Shown piece after piece: positions 1 through 11,520 of a stretch of DNA of 64,000 nt. The notes beneath the pieces were generated by a model that made no database searches, had not been told where the DNA came from, and saw only the letters and a list, made by a program, of their open reading frames with translations. Made by a program: the position numbers and the translations under genes. The DNA lies in assembly GCA_025531455.1 (NCBI GenBank), contig JAMYHL010000007.1:496001-560000 (forward strand), in the 5' to 3' direction. The DNA is from Apiotrichum sp. Y4204. Taxonomy: Eukaryota; Basidiomycota; Tremellomycetes; Trichosporonales; Trichosporonaceae. The first letter of the stretch is position 1. Every line of letters begins with the position of its first letter.

Positions 1-477
1 ACCAGCCACCACACGCATGGCTCGCCGTCGATAGACGGTCTGCCCCGGACCGGTGGCATCCTGCTCTCCCCGCCACTCGGTTCTGCGACGAACCTTTCTC
101 GTGGGCCGTCCAAGCGCGCTAACGGGCACGCATCATCAAGGAAGGTGGATGACTCATCTGCGCCGAGCACTACACGGGCATCACAATTCCACCGGGCTAA
201 CCTGAGCACGACGTCGACCATCTCACGCACTTCCGAGACGACCGAGCCTGACGACACCAATGTCCTACCCCCCCTTCCTACTATCACGACCAGCCCCGCT
301 GGAGTCTCCACTACGGCTGTCGGCGCTGCAACTACCACCCCCCCATCCCGTAGCAGCTCACTCTTGGCTGCACGGGCAAACACCTCTACTCACTCGATCA
401 GCAGCAGTACCGACCACAGTCTGACGCCTCGCCGCGAGAACGGCATTCGGCGGTTCGGCAGCCTCCTCCGGCGATGA
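1..477 (+). CDS. 3' end of an unknown Ser/Thr-rich protein (partial)
   Basis: An open frame runs in from the left edge (frame 1) and ends at TGA 475-477, giving about 158 C-terminal residues. The segment is low complexity: rich in Ser, Thr, Pro and Ala, with runs such as TTTPPSRSSSLLAARAN, and a short basic tail ending RRFGSLLRR. No domain is visible and the start lies outside the window, so no function can be given. Codon use is GC3-rich like the neighbouring genes, which supports real coding. It ends about 310 nt before the tail-to-tail CRIPT gene. Confidence 0.55.
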   Translation, partial: TSHHTHGSPSIDGLPRTGGILLSPPLGSATNLSRGPSKRANGHASSRKVDDSSAPSTTRASQFHRANLSTTSTISRTSETTEPDDTNVLPPLPTITTSPAGVSTTAVGAATTTPPSRSSSLLAARANTSTHSISSSTDHSLTPRRENGIRRFGSLLRR

Positions 478-787
478 TCCAGACAACGCGGCGCGAAGAT
501 TTACTCAACGAACTGTGACAGTTAGTGTACGATGTGCCTCTGTCAGTAGATACCCTCGTGTATCGATACCCCAAACATCATAGCGTATCGGTTTTATCCT
601 TCTCTTTTCATTTTACAACATTATGATCAGGTCTAATCATGGAGACATGTATGCAGTTAGGCAGCTACTCTGGCTGTTGTGCGGAACACAGGGAGGACAA
701 GGACGGAAAGCGCGTGTTCGGAGTGGCGGAGTGCTGATGGCCTCGCGAGCGCGAACAATGGATCGAGTTGAAATTGCTCGGGAACGA
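478..787. other. Convergent 3' intergenic region
   Basis: This lies between the unknown gene at the left edge and the 3' end of CRIPT. It is AT-richer than the flanks, as expected for two facing 3' UTRs. I see no gene, repeat or RNA structure in it. Confidence 0.6.
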
Positions 788-1347
788 CTACTTTGTTGTT
801 TGCTTGTACTCTGTCCAAGTCAGCGTCGTGAGTTAGAGAAGTACGGGGTAACTCACTCTTCACGTCCAACACGATGTTGCCGCAAATGGCACACAGGCCC
901 TTCTTGTACGCGCACTTCTGGCAGCGTGTTGCGCTGTTCTGCTGTACTGATTGCTGAGCGTTAGCAGGTGCACATGGCCGCAGGAACCTGGGGGAGGATG
1001 GTTGACACAACTGCAAGATGCGTTCGGCCGGGAGGAAGACAGCAGCTCGGACAACTAATGCTGAGCTGCATCTGCCATCTCGACACTGAACACCTCGCCA
1101 CGGAATGCACTCACTTTGCAATCAATGCACTTGTTCCCGTACGGGTTAACTTTGCTCTTACTCTGCCCAGGCTTGGCATACGGCGATGCGCGGCTACGCG
1201 CTGTGAGCAGCTTGTTCTCGCCGATCACGCGCGTCGCGCTCGCGGGGCGGAAGGGGTCGGTCGCTGCGACCGTGGATGTTTTCTGAAATTGTTAGCTGGA
1301 CTGCAGAGATGGAGGTAGCTTACCTTTTCGCACTTTTTGCAGACCAT
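788..1347 (-). CDS. CRIPT: CRIPT-like cysteine-rich protein
   Basis: Four exons on the minus strand: 1347-1324, 1282-1115, 941-857 and 810-788 (stop TAG), all with GT-AG introns and matching phases. They give 99 residues; the family is about 101. The protein starts MVCKKCEK, carries the NPYGNKC segment, then CAYKKGLCAICG and ends VLDVKKYKQTTK. The four CxxC knuckles expected to bind zinc in this family are all present. CRIPT was named for binding PDZ domains in neurons; in fungi and plants it is a conserved small protein, and recent work links it to the spliceosome, so the PDZ role should not be assumed here. Head-to-head with ARP2. Exon 1 is only 24 nt. Confidence 0.93.
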
Positions 1348-1822
1348 TGTGAGTGGGATGAAGAGGTTGATTACAAGAGATGTTGTTGTGGATCGCGTCG
1401 AGTTCATGACCAAGCGACATCAAGCCGCCCGAGATGAGGTGTCCTGGTGGCAAAAGCCATGCCCATTTCACGCTGAAGCCACGAGTAAAATACCGATATC
1501 GCCGCCCTTATTAGGCGTGTGGCATCCTGCCCTGAGCCTGGAAGCTGCGCCAGGCTGCGGTGAGCTTGAGGCGCTGACGGCGGTGACGTCTGACGTGGTC
1601 TGTACAAGGGAACCCCATCATTCACCACGACCACCACCGACGACGAGAGCGATAGCGAGCGCACACTCTCTCAACGAAACCCATCTCTATTCACACATCC
1701 TTATCCACTCTCCGTCCCCGGCGCTGGCGCACGACACGAACGGGCCGACCAACGCACCCGTTCCCATATTCCATCCGACACTCCCACTCCCCCACTCCCT
1801 CAATCACCAATCTCCGCCGACC
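1348..1822. promoter_or_regulatory. Divergent promoter between CRIPT and ARP2
   Basis: This 475-nt interval separates the two divergent start codons. The ARP2-proximal half is pyrimidine-rich (for example 1680-1820), typical of fungal 5' leaders. No TATA box or clear factor site was recognised. Confidence 0.5.
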
Positions 1823-3304
1823 ATGAGCAACGATCCCACCGTTCCCCTCGTCGTCGACAACGGTACCGGCGTGAGTCACTACAGACCTGATCATGACTGA
1901 TGGTAGTTCGTCAAGTGCGGCTGGGCCGGAAGCAACTTCCCCGAGTATGGTGAGTGCACGCCAGCCATCGTGGGATGAGTTGCTCTGCATGGCAGTTGCT
2001 GCAGATCTATGGACATCCGACGACATACAGCGCGCATGGCTATGTTCCGGAGCGCATACTCACCCCAGTCTTCCCGTCCGTTGTCGGTCGCCCGATTCTG
2101 CGCGCCGAGGAGCGCCACTCGTCCGGGACCGCCCAGCTTAAGGACCTGATGGTCGGCGACGAGGCGGCCGAGAACCGCTCGTACCTCCAGATGTCGCATC
2201 CGATGGAGCACGGCATCGTCAAGAACTGGGAGGACATGAAGCACCTGTGGGACTACACGTTCTACGAGAAGATGAAGGTCGACCCGCGCGGACGCAAGAT
2301 CCTTCTCACCGAGCCGCCCATGAACCCGACACGCAACCGCGAGCGCATGGCGCAGGTCATGTTTGAGGATTACGGCTTTGACGGCGTCTATGTTGCTATC
2401 CAGGCCGTGCTTACGCTGTATGCCCAGGGTGGGTGTCCTGAGTTGTTCTCTTCTGATGGCAGGTCTTCAGACCGGTGTCGTCGTCGACACGGGAGACGGT
2501 GTCACCCACATTGTCCCGGTGTATGACGGATACGCCCTCCCGCACCTCACCCGTCGTCTTGACGTTGCCGGCCGCGACGTTACCCGTTATCTCATCAAGC
2601 TTCTTCTTATGCGTGGATACGCATTCGAGCGCACAGCCGACTTTGAGACCGTCCGTGCCATAAAGGAGGCGTTGTGCTTTATGAGCTACGACCTCCAGCT
2701 CGACAAGCAGCTCTCGGACGAGACGACTGTTCTGGTCGAGAACTACACCGTGAGTGCGAATGAGGTGACGTGCATGCCTGTGGGGGCGTGTATGCCGTGC
2801 GGATGCGACACGATTGTCGCGTTATTCTCCCCATATCCAAGCAATATCTGACGGCAGCTCCCCGATGGCCGTGTGATCAAGGTCGGCTCTGAACGGTACG
2901 AGGCACCCGAATGCATGTTCCAGCCGCACTTGGTAGATGTCGAGCAGCCGGGTGTTGCGGAGCTTCTCTTCTCCACCATCCAGGCTGCCGCGGTCGACAC
3001 ACGTGCGGACCTGTACAAGCACATTGTCCTCTCGGGCGGTTCTTCCATGTACCCCGGTTTCCCGTCGCGTCTGGAGAAGGAGATGAAGCAGCTTTACCTC
3101 ACACGCGTACTGCAGGGCGATGCGTCGCGGTTGAAGAACTTCAAGATCCGCATCGAGGACCCTCCGCGTCGTAAACACATGGTGTTCCTCGGCGGTGCGG
3201 TCCTCGCCGACATTATGAAGGACAAGAATGCCTTCTGGGTCACCAAGGCCGAGTGGGAGGAGCAGGGCGTGCGGGCCCTCGACAAGCTGGGCCGCGGAGA
3301 ATAG
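1823..3304 (+). CDS. ARP2: Actin-related protein 2 (Arp2/3 complex)
   Basis: Five exons: 1823-1870, 1907-1949, 2069-2428, 2463-2749 and 2858-3304 (stop TAG), phases consistent, 394 residues, the same length as animal Arp2. Arp2 pairs with Arp3 to nucleate branched actin filaments at endocytic patches. Visible actin-fold signatures include [20 protein letters not shown] at the N terminus, the Arp2-type VFPSVVGRP, the second phosphate loop [15 protein letters not shown], and [18 protein letters not shown] near the C terminus. The start lies in a pyrimidine-rich leader and fits the family start. Short introns of 34-119 nt. Confidence 0.96.
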
Positions 3305-3547
3305 ACAGACGTTGTAGCATGCAGTGATGAACCAAGAGGCACACTTTCTGGTGGAGGCGGAGTAGTGATGAAACCGGGGTGGGCAGGAACCTCCAATCGT
3401 GAGTGAATGGAGCCAAGAGGTCACCAGGTCACCTGTTGTGGTGTTTGTGAGGTCAGCGCGACGAACCGCAGAGGTCGGATAAACGCTTCCAACATCCGCG
3501 CCACCCGTCCGATATCACTACTTCTCTCTTCACGACTAGAGCACGAC

Positions 3548-5408
3548 ATGCGGCGACCACCATTGGGACTCGGAATAGCAGCCCTGCGGCCGCGAGCAGC
3601 GCCGAACACGCGTCTCGCGGCCGTACGCCTACGCTCCAACCACACGGGGCTCCATTCCCCGCTCTCCACAATCATCGCCCGTTGCCACCGACCATTACCA
3701 CCGCGTCTCCCTTGCCCATCCTTATCTCTCCAGCTCCGAGCCCTGCACCCTTCCCAGCCGCGGGCCGACATCTTCTTCGCGTCCATTCCCGCCATTAAGA
3801 CCGGCCTCTTAAACGTCACCCGCTTCTCCCTCCTCCTCCTGCCGTTTGTTGTGCGGTATAAGTGCGTAGTCACCAGTGACTAACCCGGGGCTGAAAGTTT
3901 GGGACGGAATGCCAAGTTCGCTTCTATGCACTGCAAGCTGACGCCAGGCTGTGGAGGAAATACCGCCGCACATCGTTGCTCCTCCTCCAGATCCCCGTAA
4001 GTTGCGTGCTGAGGATGGGGATGCAGAGTCTCGTGCTCTCCCTCTCCCCGCGGGGCCCTGCCCACCCCCACGGAGCGCCCCTGACACCGTGGCTGAGATC
4101 CGTGATATCTGACACCAGATCTTCGCGGTATGCATCGTCATTGCGCTCGGGCTCGACCAGTGTCCCCGCACCGGGCGCTGGCGGCTCATGCTCATGTCCG
4201 AAAAGGAGGAGATGGCCTGGTCGCACCGCAAGTGAGCCGTGCAAAGCGACTGCAACTGACGGGAGACACAAGGAGGTGCTGCTGAATGACGGGCCGCTTC
4301 TGCTCGCGCCCGACGACCCGCGGAGCATCAAGGCCGGACGCGTGGCCACGCGACTGGTATGCACGCTTGAAGAACAGGAGAACAGTGTCGTTTCTGGCGC
4401 CGAGTGGCCGCCGAAAGAGTACAAGATGCGCTTCTCCAACTCGGACGACGACCGGATCAGGCGGTACGGCCCGTCGGCATTTGCAAAGTCTGGCCTTATG
4501 CCGTTCCGCCCGCTGAGCTCGAACCCGCTCAAGGAGCACAACATCGAAAACGTCGACTGGAACATTTACGTGCTCGACAATCCGTCCCAGCTCAACGCGT
4601 TTGCCCTCCCGAGCAAGGATCTGTTCATCTACACTGGCCTCCTGAACCTCCTCCCGGACGACGACGCGATGCTCGCCGCCGTGCTCTCGCACGAGATTGC
4701 GCACGTCACCCAGCGCCATAGTGTCGAGAATGCCGGCGTGAGTTGAATCCATGTGGATGAGGAAAAGCTTGGCACAGCCGCCGGTAATAGAAGACTCACA
4801 CCAGTTCCTCAACCTTGCCGCGGTTGCCTTTGACGTCCTCCGTGGCATCTCCTTTGCGCTCACCGTCTCCTTCCCCTTGTGAGCTGAAGACTTTTTCACA
4901 GCTCACTCCAGCGTGACCGACTCCGCGGGCATGTTCCTCAACTGGCTCAGCGACACGGTCGCCGAGCGCGCCTACTCCCGCAAGCTAGAGGAGGAGGCCG
5001 ACGCCATTGGCCTCGAGCTTATGGCTTGCTCGGGGTACGACCCGCGCGTCGCCCTCGACCTCTGGGAGCTCTGTAAGCTGCAGACCCGCACAAGCTGACA
5101 ATACAGTCCAGTGTGTCGAGGCGGACGCGGCGGTCAAGAGCCAGACACAGTTTACGGAGAGCCGGCTCGCCTTCCTCCGCTCGCACCCGTCCAGTTCGGA
5201 GAGGCACGAGGTGAGTTGGGAATTGCGTTCAGATATTGACATCAAGGCGATTACCCACCGCATGCCACAGGCACTCGCGCTGTGGCACAAGTACCGCAAC
5301 CTCGCGCCGCGCGTCCCGATGTCCAAGCAGGTCGAGGAGATCCAGAGTCAACTCCGCGCGCTCGATGTCGACGAGTCGCGCCATCCGGTATCTACTGCTG
5401 AGATTTAA
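3548..5408 (+). CDS. OMA1: OMA1-type mitochondrial inner-membrane M48 metalloprotease
   Basis: OMA1 is a zinc protease of the inner mitochondrial membrane that acts in membrane protein quality control and stress-induced processing. The model has eight exons: 3548-3861, 3948-3996, 4119-4231, 4266-4737, 4805-4878, 4912-5072, 5107-5210 and 5271-5408 (TAA), 474 residues. The N terminus is Arg-rich and acid-poor, fitting an import signal. A hydrophobic segment ending IFAVCIVIALGLDQC is followed by TGRWRL, the usual OMA1 layout. The zinc motif HEIAH lies at 4690-4704 and the third ligand Glu is in EEEADAIGLELM. The weakest junction is exon 1-2: the chosen donor 3862 and acceptor 3947 keep frame, but alternatives exist. 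The exon 3-4 acceptor GGGAG at 4261-4265 was chosen because only it restores the frame. Confidence 0.9.
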
Positions 5409-5931
5409 GCGTGTGGATCAATGTCGGATACAGCGTTACGCGTATAGAATCGCGTCCGGGATGTTTCGGCACCTACGATCCTGGAAGTTTGCGGGGCGGT
5501 CGCGAGGAGATGGAAGTAATCAGAAGACGGATAGTCACGAGTTGAGACGAATTGTATGGCTGTAAATAGGACGTGAAGGCGAAGAAGATATATCAGAAGG
5601 TAAAGAAGAATGTACAGACGGGACTCTGAATGGAATGAATAGTAGTACCCTTGCAGTTTGGACGTTGGTGTAGTTGACGAACTGGTGCTTGCCATTGCCA
5701 TCAGTACTAGCCTCGTCCGCACTTCTCGCACCGCTCGCTTCCACCTTCTCTTCCCGTGCCACGCATGAACCTGAATGAATGCATTAGAACCTCGACATCT
5801 AGATATATGTCCCTTTTTGTTATGTTTTATGTTTACTATCCGTGACACACAAAAACACAATCGCCCACTGGCGTCCCTGTCGCCGCTTCTCGTCTCTCTA
5901 CGCTCTCTATTTCATCGTCGCCGTCCATCTC
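5409..5931. other. Convergent 3' region between OMA1 and ADE6
   Basis: About 520 nt with AT-rich stretches (5560-5660) and no coding signature on either strand. It is read as the facing 3' UTRs of the two flanking genes. Confidence 0.5.
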
Positions 5932-8900
5932 TTACGCCTTGGTCGAGAAAGCGTACGCGTTCTGGAAGAGACGGAACCACGGGCCCTTGCCCTTCCACTC
6001 GGAGCGCAGCTCGGTCGGGAACCACGAGTTGGTCTCGGTGGTAACGACACGCTCGGGGTGGGGCATGATCGCGAGGACGCGACCGTTGGGCGTCATAACC
6101 GCCGAGATACCCTCGGGCGAGCCGTTCGGGTTGAGCGGGTAGCGCTCGGTGACGTTTCCGCTGTGGTCGACGTAGCGGACGGGCACGAGGCCGGCCGACT
6201 TGAGCGCGGCCGCGTTACCCTGGGTGGCGAACGAGGCGCGGCCCTCACCGTGTGCGACGGCAACAGGGAGCGTTGAGCCTTCCATGCCCTTGAGGAGCAC
6301 CGACTTAGCGGCGTCGGCGGTGATCGCGACGGTCGCGACACGGCCCTCGAAGCGCTCCGAGCGGTTGGCCTTGAAGGCCGGCCAAGACTCGGTGCCAGGG
6401 ATGATGCTCGTGAGCTGGCTGAAGAACTGGCAGCCGTTACAGACACCAAGAGCAAAGGTGTCCTCGCGGGCGAAGAAGGCGGAGAACTCGGAGCGGGCGG
6501 TGGGGTTGAGGAGCACCGACTGGGCCCAGCCCGAACCGGCACCGAGAACGTCACCGTACGAGAAGCCACCACAGGCGGCAAGACCGGCGAACTGGCCGAG
6601 CGAGACCTTGCCAGAGATGACGTCCGACATGTGGAGGTCGATCGCGTCGAAGCCGGCAGCGTGGAACGACCAGGCCATCTCGATGTGGCCGTTGACACCC
6701 TGCTCACGGAGGATGGCGACCTTGGGGGCAGAGGCAAGAGCTGGGGTCAGTGGGATTCACCATAGAATTACTCACGACGAGCGACATCCGGAAGGAAGGG
6801 GAACTTGATGTCGTAGATGATACCGTTGTCCTTGTCGTCGAGGATGGCGTCAAACTCCTGCTTGGCGCCGACAGGCTCGTCACGGATGGACTGCATGCGG
6901 TACGAGGTCTCAGCCCACGCCTGCTGGAGCTCGCCACGGGTGGACTGGAAGACGACGTTACCGCCCTGGATGACCGACACGGTCTGGTCGTCGCGGCCAG
7001 TGACACGGCCACAAGCGTGGATGTACTGGGTAGGGAAACCGGCCTTGACAAACGCCTGGGTGAATGCGGGAAGGTCAGCGGCGCGGACCTGGAAAAGGCC
7101 GCCGAGCTCCTCGTTAAAGAGGGTGGCAGCGGCATCCGAGGAGCCAATCGAGTCGAGCGACACCTCAATACCGGTGCGGCCAGCGAAGGCCATCTCGACG
7201 GCGGCAGTGAAGAGACCACCGTCCGAGCGGTCGTGATACGCAAGAACAACGTCAGTCGACTTGAGGGCCTGAACGGCCGTCAGGAACGCCTTGAGCTCAG
7301 CGGCGTCCTCGACATCCGGCGACTCGTCTCCGAGCTGCTTGAAGACCTGAGCGAGGGCGGAGCCACCAAGGCGCTGCTTGCCGCGGGCAAGGTCGACAAA
7401 AACAAGAACCGAGTCGCCCTTGTCGGTGCGGAGCTCGGGAGTCCAGGTCTGCTCGACGTTCTTGACGGGAGCAAAGGCGGTGACAATAAGCGAGAGCGGG
7501 GCGGTGACCTCCTTCTTCTCGCCCTTGTTGTCCGCCCAGCGCATCGACATGGACATTGAGTCCTTGCCGACGGGGATACCAACACCAAGAGCGGGGCAGA
7601 GCTCCATACCAATAGCCTGGACAGCCTCGTAGAGGCGCGAACCCTCGCCCTCGGCCGAAGCAGCCGACATCCAGTTAGCGGAAAGCTTGACCTTGGCGAG
7701 GTCAAATGACGCGGCAGCGAGGTTGGTGAGCGACTCGGCAACGGCCATACGGGCGGAGGCACCGGCGTTGAGGAGCGCAAGCGGGGTGCGCTCACCCATA
7801 GCCATGGCCTCACCAGTGACGACGTCAAAGCCGAACGACGACTGGGTGACGGCAACGTCGGCGACCGGAACCTGCCAGGGGCCAACCATCTGGTCACGGG
7901 TAACGAGACCCGAGATGGTACGGTCACCGATGGTGATAAGGAACTGCTTGGAGCCGACCGAGGGGAGACGGAGGACGCGCTCAACGGCAGTGTTGAGGGC
8001 GGCGTCCGGGGCGTACGCCTTGAGCGACGCGTCAAAGTCGTTGCGGGGGGGAGTAACAGTGTCCGCGAAGCGGTGCATGCGGGGAGGCTTGCCGAAGAGG
8101 ACCGACATGGAGATGTCAATGACATTGTCGCCAAGAAGGCGGTCGGTGACGGTGAGGCGCTCCTCCTCGGTGGCGGTACCGACAACGGCGAAGGGGCAGC
8201 GCTCGCGCTTGGCGATCGCCTCGAAGACGGGAAGATCCTCAGGCTTGACAGCGAGGACGTAGCGCTCCTGCGACTCGTTGCACCAGATTTCCATGGGGGA
8301 TATCTTGGGGTCGTCGATGAGGACATCGCGAATCTCAAAGACGGCACCGAGGTCGTGGTCGTGGACGAGCTCGGGGAGGGCGTTGGACAGACCACCGGCA
8401 CCAACATCGTGGATCGACACGATGGGGTTGGCGTCGCCGCGGTTGACACACGAGTCAATGACCTGCTGGCAGCGGCGCTGCATCTCGGGGTTCTCACGCT
8501 GAACCGAGGCGAAGTCGAGGTCAGCGGAGGAAGCACCCGAAGCCATCGACGAGGCGGCACCACCACCAAGACCGATAAGCATACCAGGGCCACCGAGGAC
8601 AATGACCTTGGCACCGGGCATGATCTTGTTCTTGAGGCAGAACTCGGGACGGACGGTGCCGAGACCACCGGCAATCATGATGGGCTTGTGGTAGCCGCGC
8701 CACTCCTGCTTGCCGTTAGGCGCAGGGACGTCCATGAGGAAGGTACGGAAGTAGCCACCGAGAGCGGGACGGCCAAATTCGTTGTTGAAAGCGGCGGCAC
8801 CGAGGGGAGCCTCAATCATGATGTCAAGGGCAGAGGCAATGTGCGACGGCCTGCCGATGTCGTTCTCCCAGGCCTGCTGGAAGCCGGGGATGAGAAGGTC

Positions 8901-9995
8901 CGAGGTGGTGAAGCCAGCGAGACCAGCCTTGGGGCGTGAGCCACGGCCGGTGGCACCTTCATCACGGATCTCACCACCGGAGCCAGTAGCGGCACCGGGG
9001 TAGGGCGAGACAGCAGTAGGGTGGTTGTGGGTCTCGACCTTGATAAGAATAGGCATGGGCTCCTGGTTGGCGTCGTACTTGTTAGCCTGGGTGGAACCAT
9101 CAACCGCGAAGCGAGGGGCCGAAGGGGCACCCTCAAGAATGGCAGCGTTGTCATGGTAAGCCGAAAGAGTTCCGTTGCTGTTGCATGCCTTCTCCGTGTT
9201 GCGGATCATCCCGAAGAGCGAGTTGTCGCGGTCCTGACCGTCAATAGTCCACTTTGCGTTGAAAATCTTGTGGCGGCAGTGCTCCGAGTTGACCTGGGCG
9301 AACATGAAGAGCTCGGCGTCAGTGGGGTTGCGGCCGGCGCCGATGAACGCCTCGACGAGGTACGGGATCTCAGTCTCGGAGAGGGCGAGGCCGAGACGAA
9401 CGTTCGCCTCGGCGAGAACGGCGGTGGGGTCGGCAGCAGAGAGAATATCAACAGTCACGAGCGAGTCGGGCTTGGGGGGCGCGGCGGGGAAGATGGACTC
9501 GGCGAGGGGCAGGCGGGTGTCGACAAACTGGGTCATGCGGTCGTGGATGAAGTGGAGGTGGGGGGCCAGCTGGGGGAGAGAGATGGGCTGCGACGCCTCG
9601 ACGAGGTAGAGGGCGCCGCGCTCGATGCGCTTGACGTGCTCGCCGAGGCGGCAGATCTTAGCAATGTCGGTGGCCTTGGAGGACCACGGCGAGATGGTAC
9701 CCGCGCGGGGAAGGACGTAGAGCGCGTACGTGCCCTCCTTGGGGGTACCCGTGACGAACGCCTTTGTGGACTCGAGGCGCTCGTCGTCGCCGTACGAGAG
9801 GAGCTGGTCGAGAATGACGCGCTCGGGGGAGTCGGCCGTCGCCAGCACCTCGCCGGCGGCGTCCGAGGCCGCGTTGACGAGGTGGAGGTGCACGGCGTCG
9901 AGCGAGGTGATGCTCGGCACGGCGGCCTGGAGGGCCGCGAGGAGCGTAGCGCGCCTGGTAGGCGTAATCGCCGACGAGCCGTGGAGGACGAGCAT
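5932..9995 (-). CDS. ADE6: Phosphoribosylformylglycinamidine synthase (FGAM synthase)
   Basis: This enzyme converts FGAR, glutamine and ATP to FGAM in step 4 of de novo purine synthesis, in the cytosol. Two exons, 9995-6776 and 6740-5932 (TAA), give 1342 residues, close to 1358 in budding yeast. The linker/catalytic motif VNSEHCRHKIFNAKW is present, followed by the PurL-type ATP site (GLGGGAASSMASG, DVGAGGLSNALPELVHD). The C-terminal glutaminase half has ACGGFSYGDVLGAG, the nucleophile in GVCNGCQF, and the catalytic His-Glu in MPHPERV. The start MLVLHGSS is the family start; an in-frame ORF continues upstream but includes an apparent 5'-UTR intron (10057-9998). A very long open frame exists on the opposite strand and is a codon-bias shadow. 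Confidence 0.97.
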
Positions 9996-9997
9996 CC

Positions 9998-10057
9998 CTG
10001 CAGAGTGTGAGTATGAGGTGAGTCGAGGTGACTGGATGTGAGTCAGGTCTGACGTAC
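9998..10057 (-). other. Probable 5'-UTR intron of ADE6
   Basis: On the minus strand a GTACGT donor at 10057 and a CTCTGCAG acceptor ending at 9998 define a 60-nt intron. It ends two bases before the ATG at 9995. Size and sites match the other introns here. It is inferred from consensus only. Confidence 0.45.
10039..10045. promoter_or_regulatory. TGAGTCA element upstream of ADE6
   Basis: This is a perfect palindromic TGA(C/G)TCA site, the consensus of Gcn4/AP-1 type bZIP factors, 44 nt upstream of the ADE6 start and inside the probable leader intron. Function is inferred. Confidence 0.4.
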
Positions 10058-10210
10058 TGAGATGGGGATTGGTATCCTCAAAGAGAGGGGAGGGGTTGGG
10101 AAGGTTGGTTTGATGTGAAGAAGAATCAACCTCGTTCAACTTTCTTGTCTTCCCTACCTGTGCTTGATCCGTGCAGATCGGAGAAGCGGCGACTCTCGGA
10201 GCCAAGACAG

Positions 10211-10230
10211 GTGACTCGAGGTGACTCGAG
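10211..10230. promoter_or_regulatory. Tandem GTGACTCGAG boxes upstream of ADE6
   Basis: The 10-mer GTGACTCGAG occurs twice back to back, giving two TGACTC cores one helical turn apart, about 220 nt upstream of the ADE6 start. In budding yeast, TGACTC is the core bound by Bas1 (and by Gcn4) in purine gene promoters. Whether this fungus uses the same factors is not known from the sequence. Confidence 0.4.
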
Positions 10231-10784
10231 CGCTGCTGCAGAAATCTTACCCAGGGAATCTGCATCTCTTGGTGCACCAGAAATTCCATGTCTAGTTCAG
10301 GGTAGGAGGAAAAAAAAATCAACAAATGATAATATTCTCAGTTACATAAGCAACAGATTGTCTGAATAGTCTGCACTTGTAATCTTCCGTTAAGTGAGTG
10401 ATTAGCCCAGAAGCTTAGTCCTAATGGGCGCTTACAGTCCTTGCATTAATTGCATTGATAGCATTACAGATCGATGTGAGCCACGCAATATATGCGTGGC
10501 ATTGCTCACGTGACACTGTTAGTACACGCACTTGTCCCTGGATGTCTTCCTCCCGCCTGCACCGCGCTACGCGTCATTGCTGGCATGCAAGCGGCCAGCG
10601 GCCAGCGGAGCACTCGTGCTGCGCGTGCTGGGCACCGATAGTGACTTTTGTGAGAGATGGCGTGTTGGGTCTTTGCACAGAGCAGGGGGTATAAGCTAGG
10701 TAGCAAAGCGCCAAGCATCCTCCCATCCTCCTCTTGACATTTGTTTATCTTGTCGTGTACGCGCACAATCACAAATCACAGAAC
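10231..10784. promoter_or_regulatory. Divergent promoter between ADE6 and ARL5, with TATA-like box
   Basis: Together with 9996-10230 this forms a 789-nt divergent promoter. A TATAAG sequence at 10690-10695, after a G-run, lies 95 nt before the ARL5 start. A poly-A patch is at 10310-10320. No other gene was seen. Confidence 0.45.
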
Positions 10785-11520
10785 ATGGGCGGTAAGTGAA
10801 GTGACTCCCCGGCTTCCCCGCTGACAGCAGTCACATTCTCCACCCTGTGGTCGCGGCTCTTCTCGAAGCGCGAGACAAAGGTGCTCATCCTCGGTCTCGA
10901 CAATGCCGGAAAAGTGGGTGCCCAAAGCCTGTCAGCTCCAACAGAAGCCCAACAGAATCTGGATCTGGATCTGCCTCTTCCGCATCGCTGACCCCAGTCC
11001 ACGATCCTGTACCGCATCACGATGGGCGCGGTTGTCGCGTCCGCGCCGACAGTGGGCTCAAACCACGAAATCTACGACTATAAGGGCGTGCGCTTCGGCC
11101 TTATCGACCTCGGCGGGCAGAGCTCGCTGCGTTCCTCGTGGAATCAGTATTTCGCAGATACCGCCGCGATCATCCTCGTGATTGACTCGAACGACGCTGC
11201 GCGTATGAGCCTCGCCAAGGCCGAGTTGCAGAAACTGGTTGCTGCCGAGGTACGTCGAGATATCAGCTGTCGCGCACTGGAAAGCGGGAGTTATATCTGA
11301 CCCACAGGAACTCCGGACAGCGCTCCTCCTTGTGCTTGCAAACAAGCAGGACCTGCCGGCGACCGAGGGTCGCCTCACCCCCGCGCAGGTGAGCGAGGCG
11401 CTTGGGCTCACAGATCTGCGCGAGCGCGAATGGCAGATCATGGGGTGCAGTGCCGTCACGGGCCAGGGGCTTATGGAGGGCATGGATTGGCTCGTGACCA
11501 AGCTGGAGGCAAGGGGGTAG
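10785..11520 (+). CDS. ARL5: ARL5-type Arf-like small GTPase
   Basis: Four exons: 10785-10791 (only 7 nt), 10831-10913, 10998-11249 and 11308-11520 (TAG), 184 residues. Gly2 follows Met, so N-myristoylation is expected. The GTPase motifs are GLDNAGKS (P-loop), DLGGQ (G3), NKQD (G4) and CSAVTG (G5). Switch I reads PTVGSNHE, and switch II GGQSSLRSSW; the GSN and SLRSSW forms are typical of ARL5 rather than ARL1 or ARF (GFN). In animals ARL5 sits at the trans-Golgi and recruits the GARP tethering complex; the same role here is inference. The first intron ends in CAGCAG, so an extra Ala after Gly2 is possible. Confidence 0.9.

Noticed and set aside
6750..10010. Several 190-330-codon plus-strand frames across ADE6
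   Set aside because: They are antisense shadows of the FGAM synthase gene and end or start at no splice or promoter signal.
10785..11520. ARL1 or ARF identity
   Set aside because: Switch I GSN in place of GFN and switch II SLRSSW point to ARL5.
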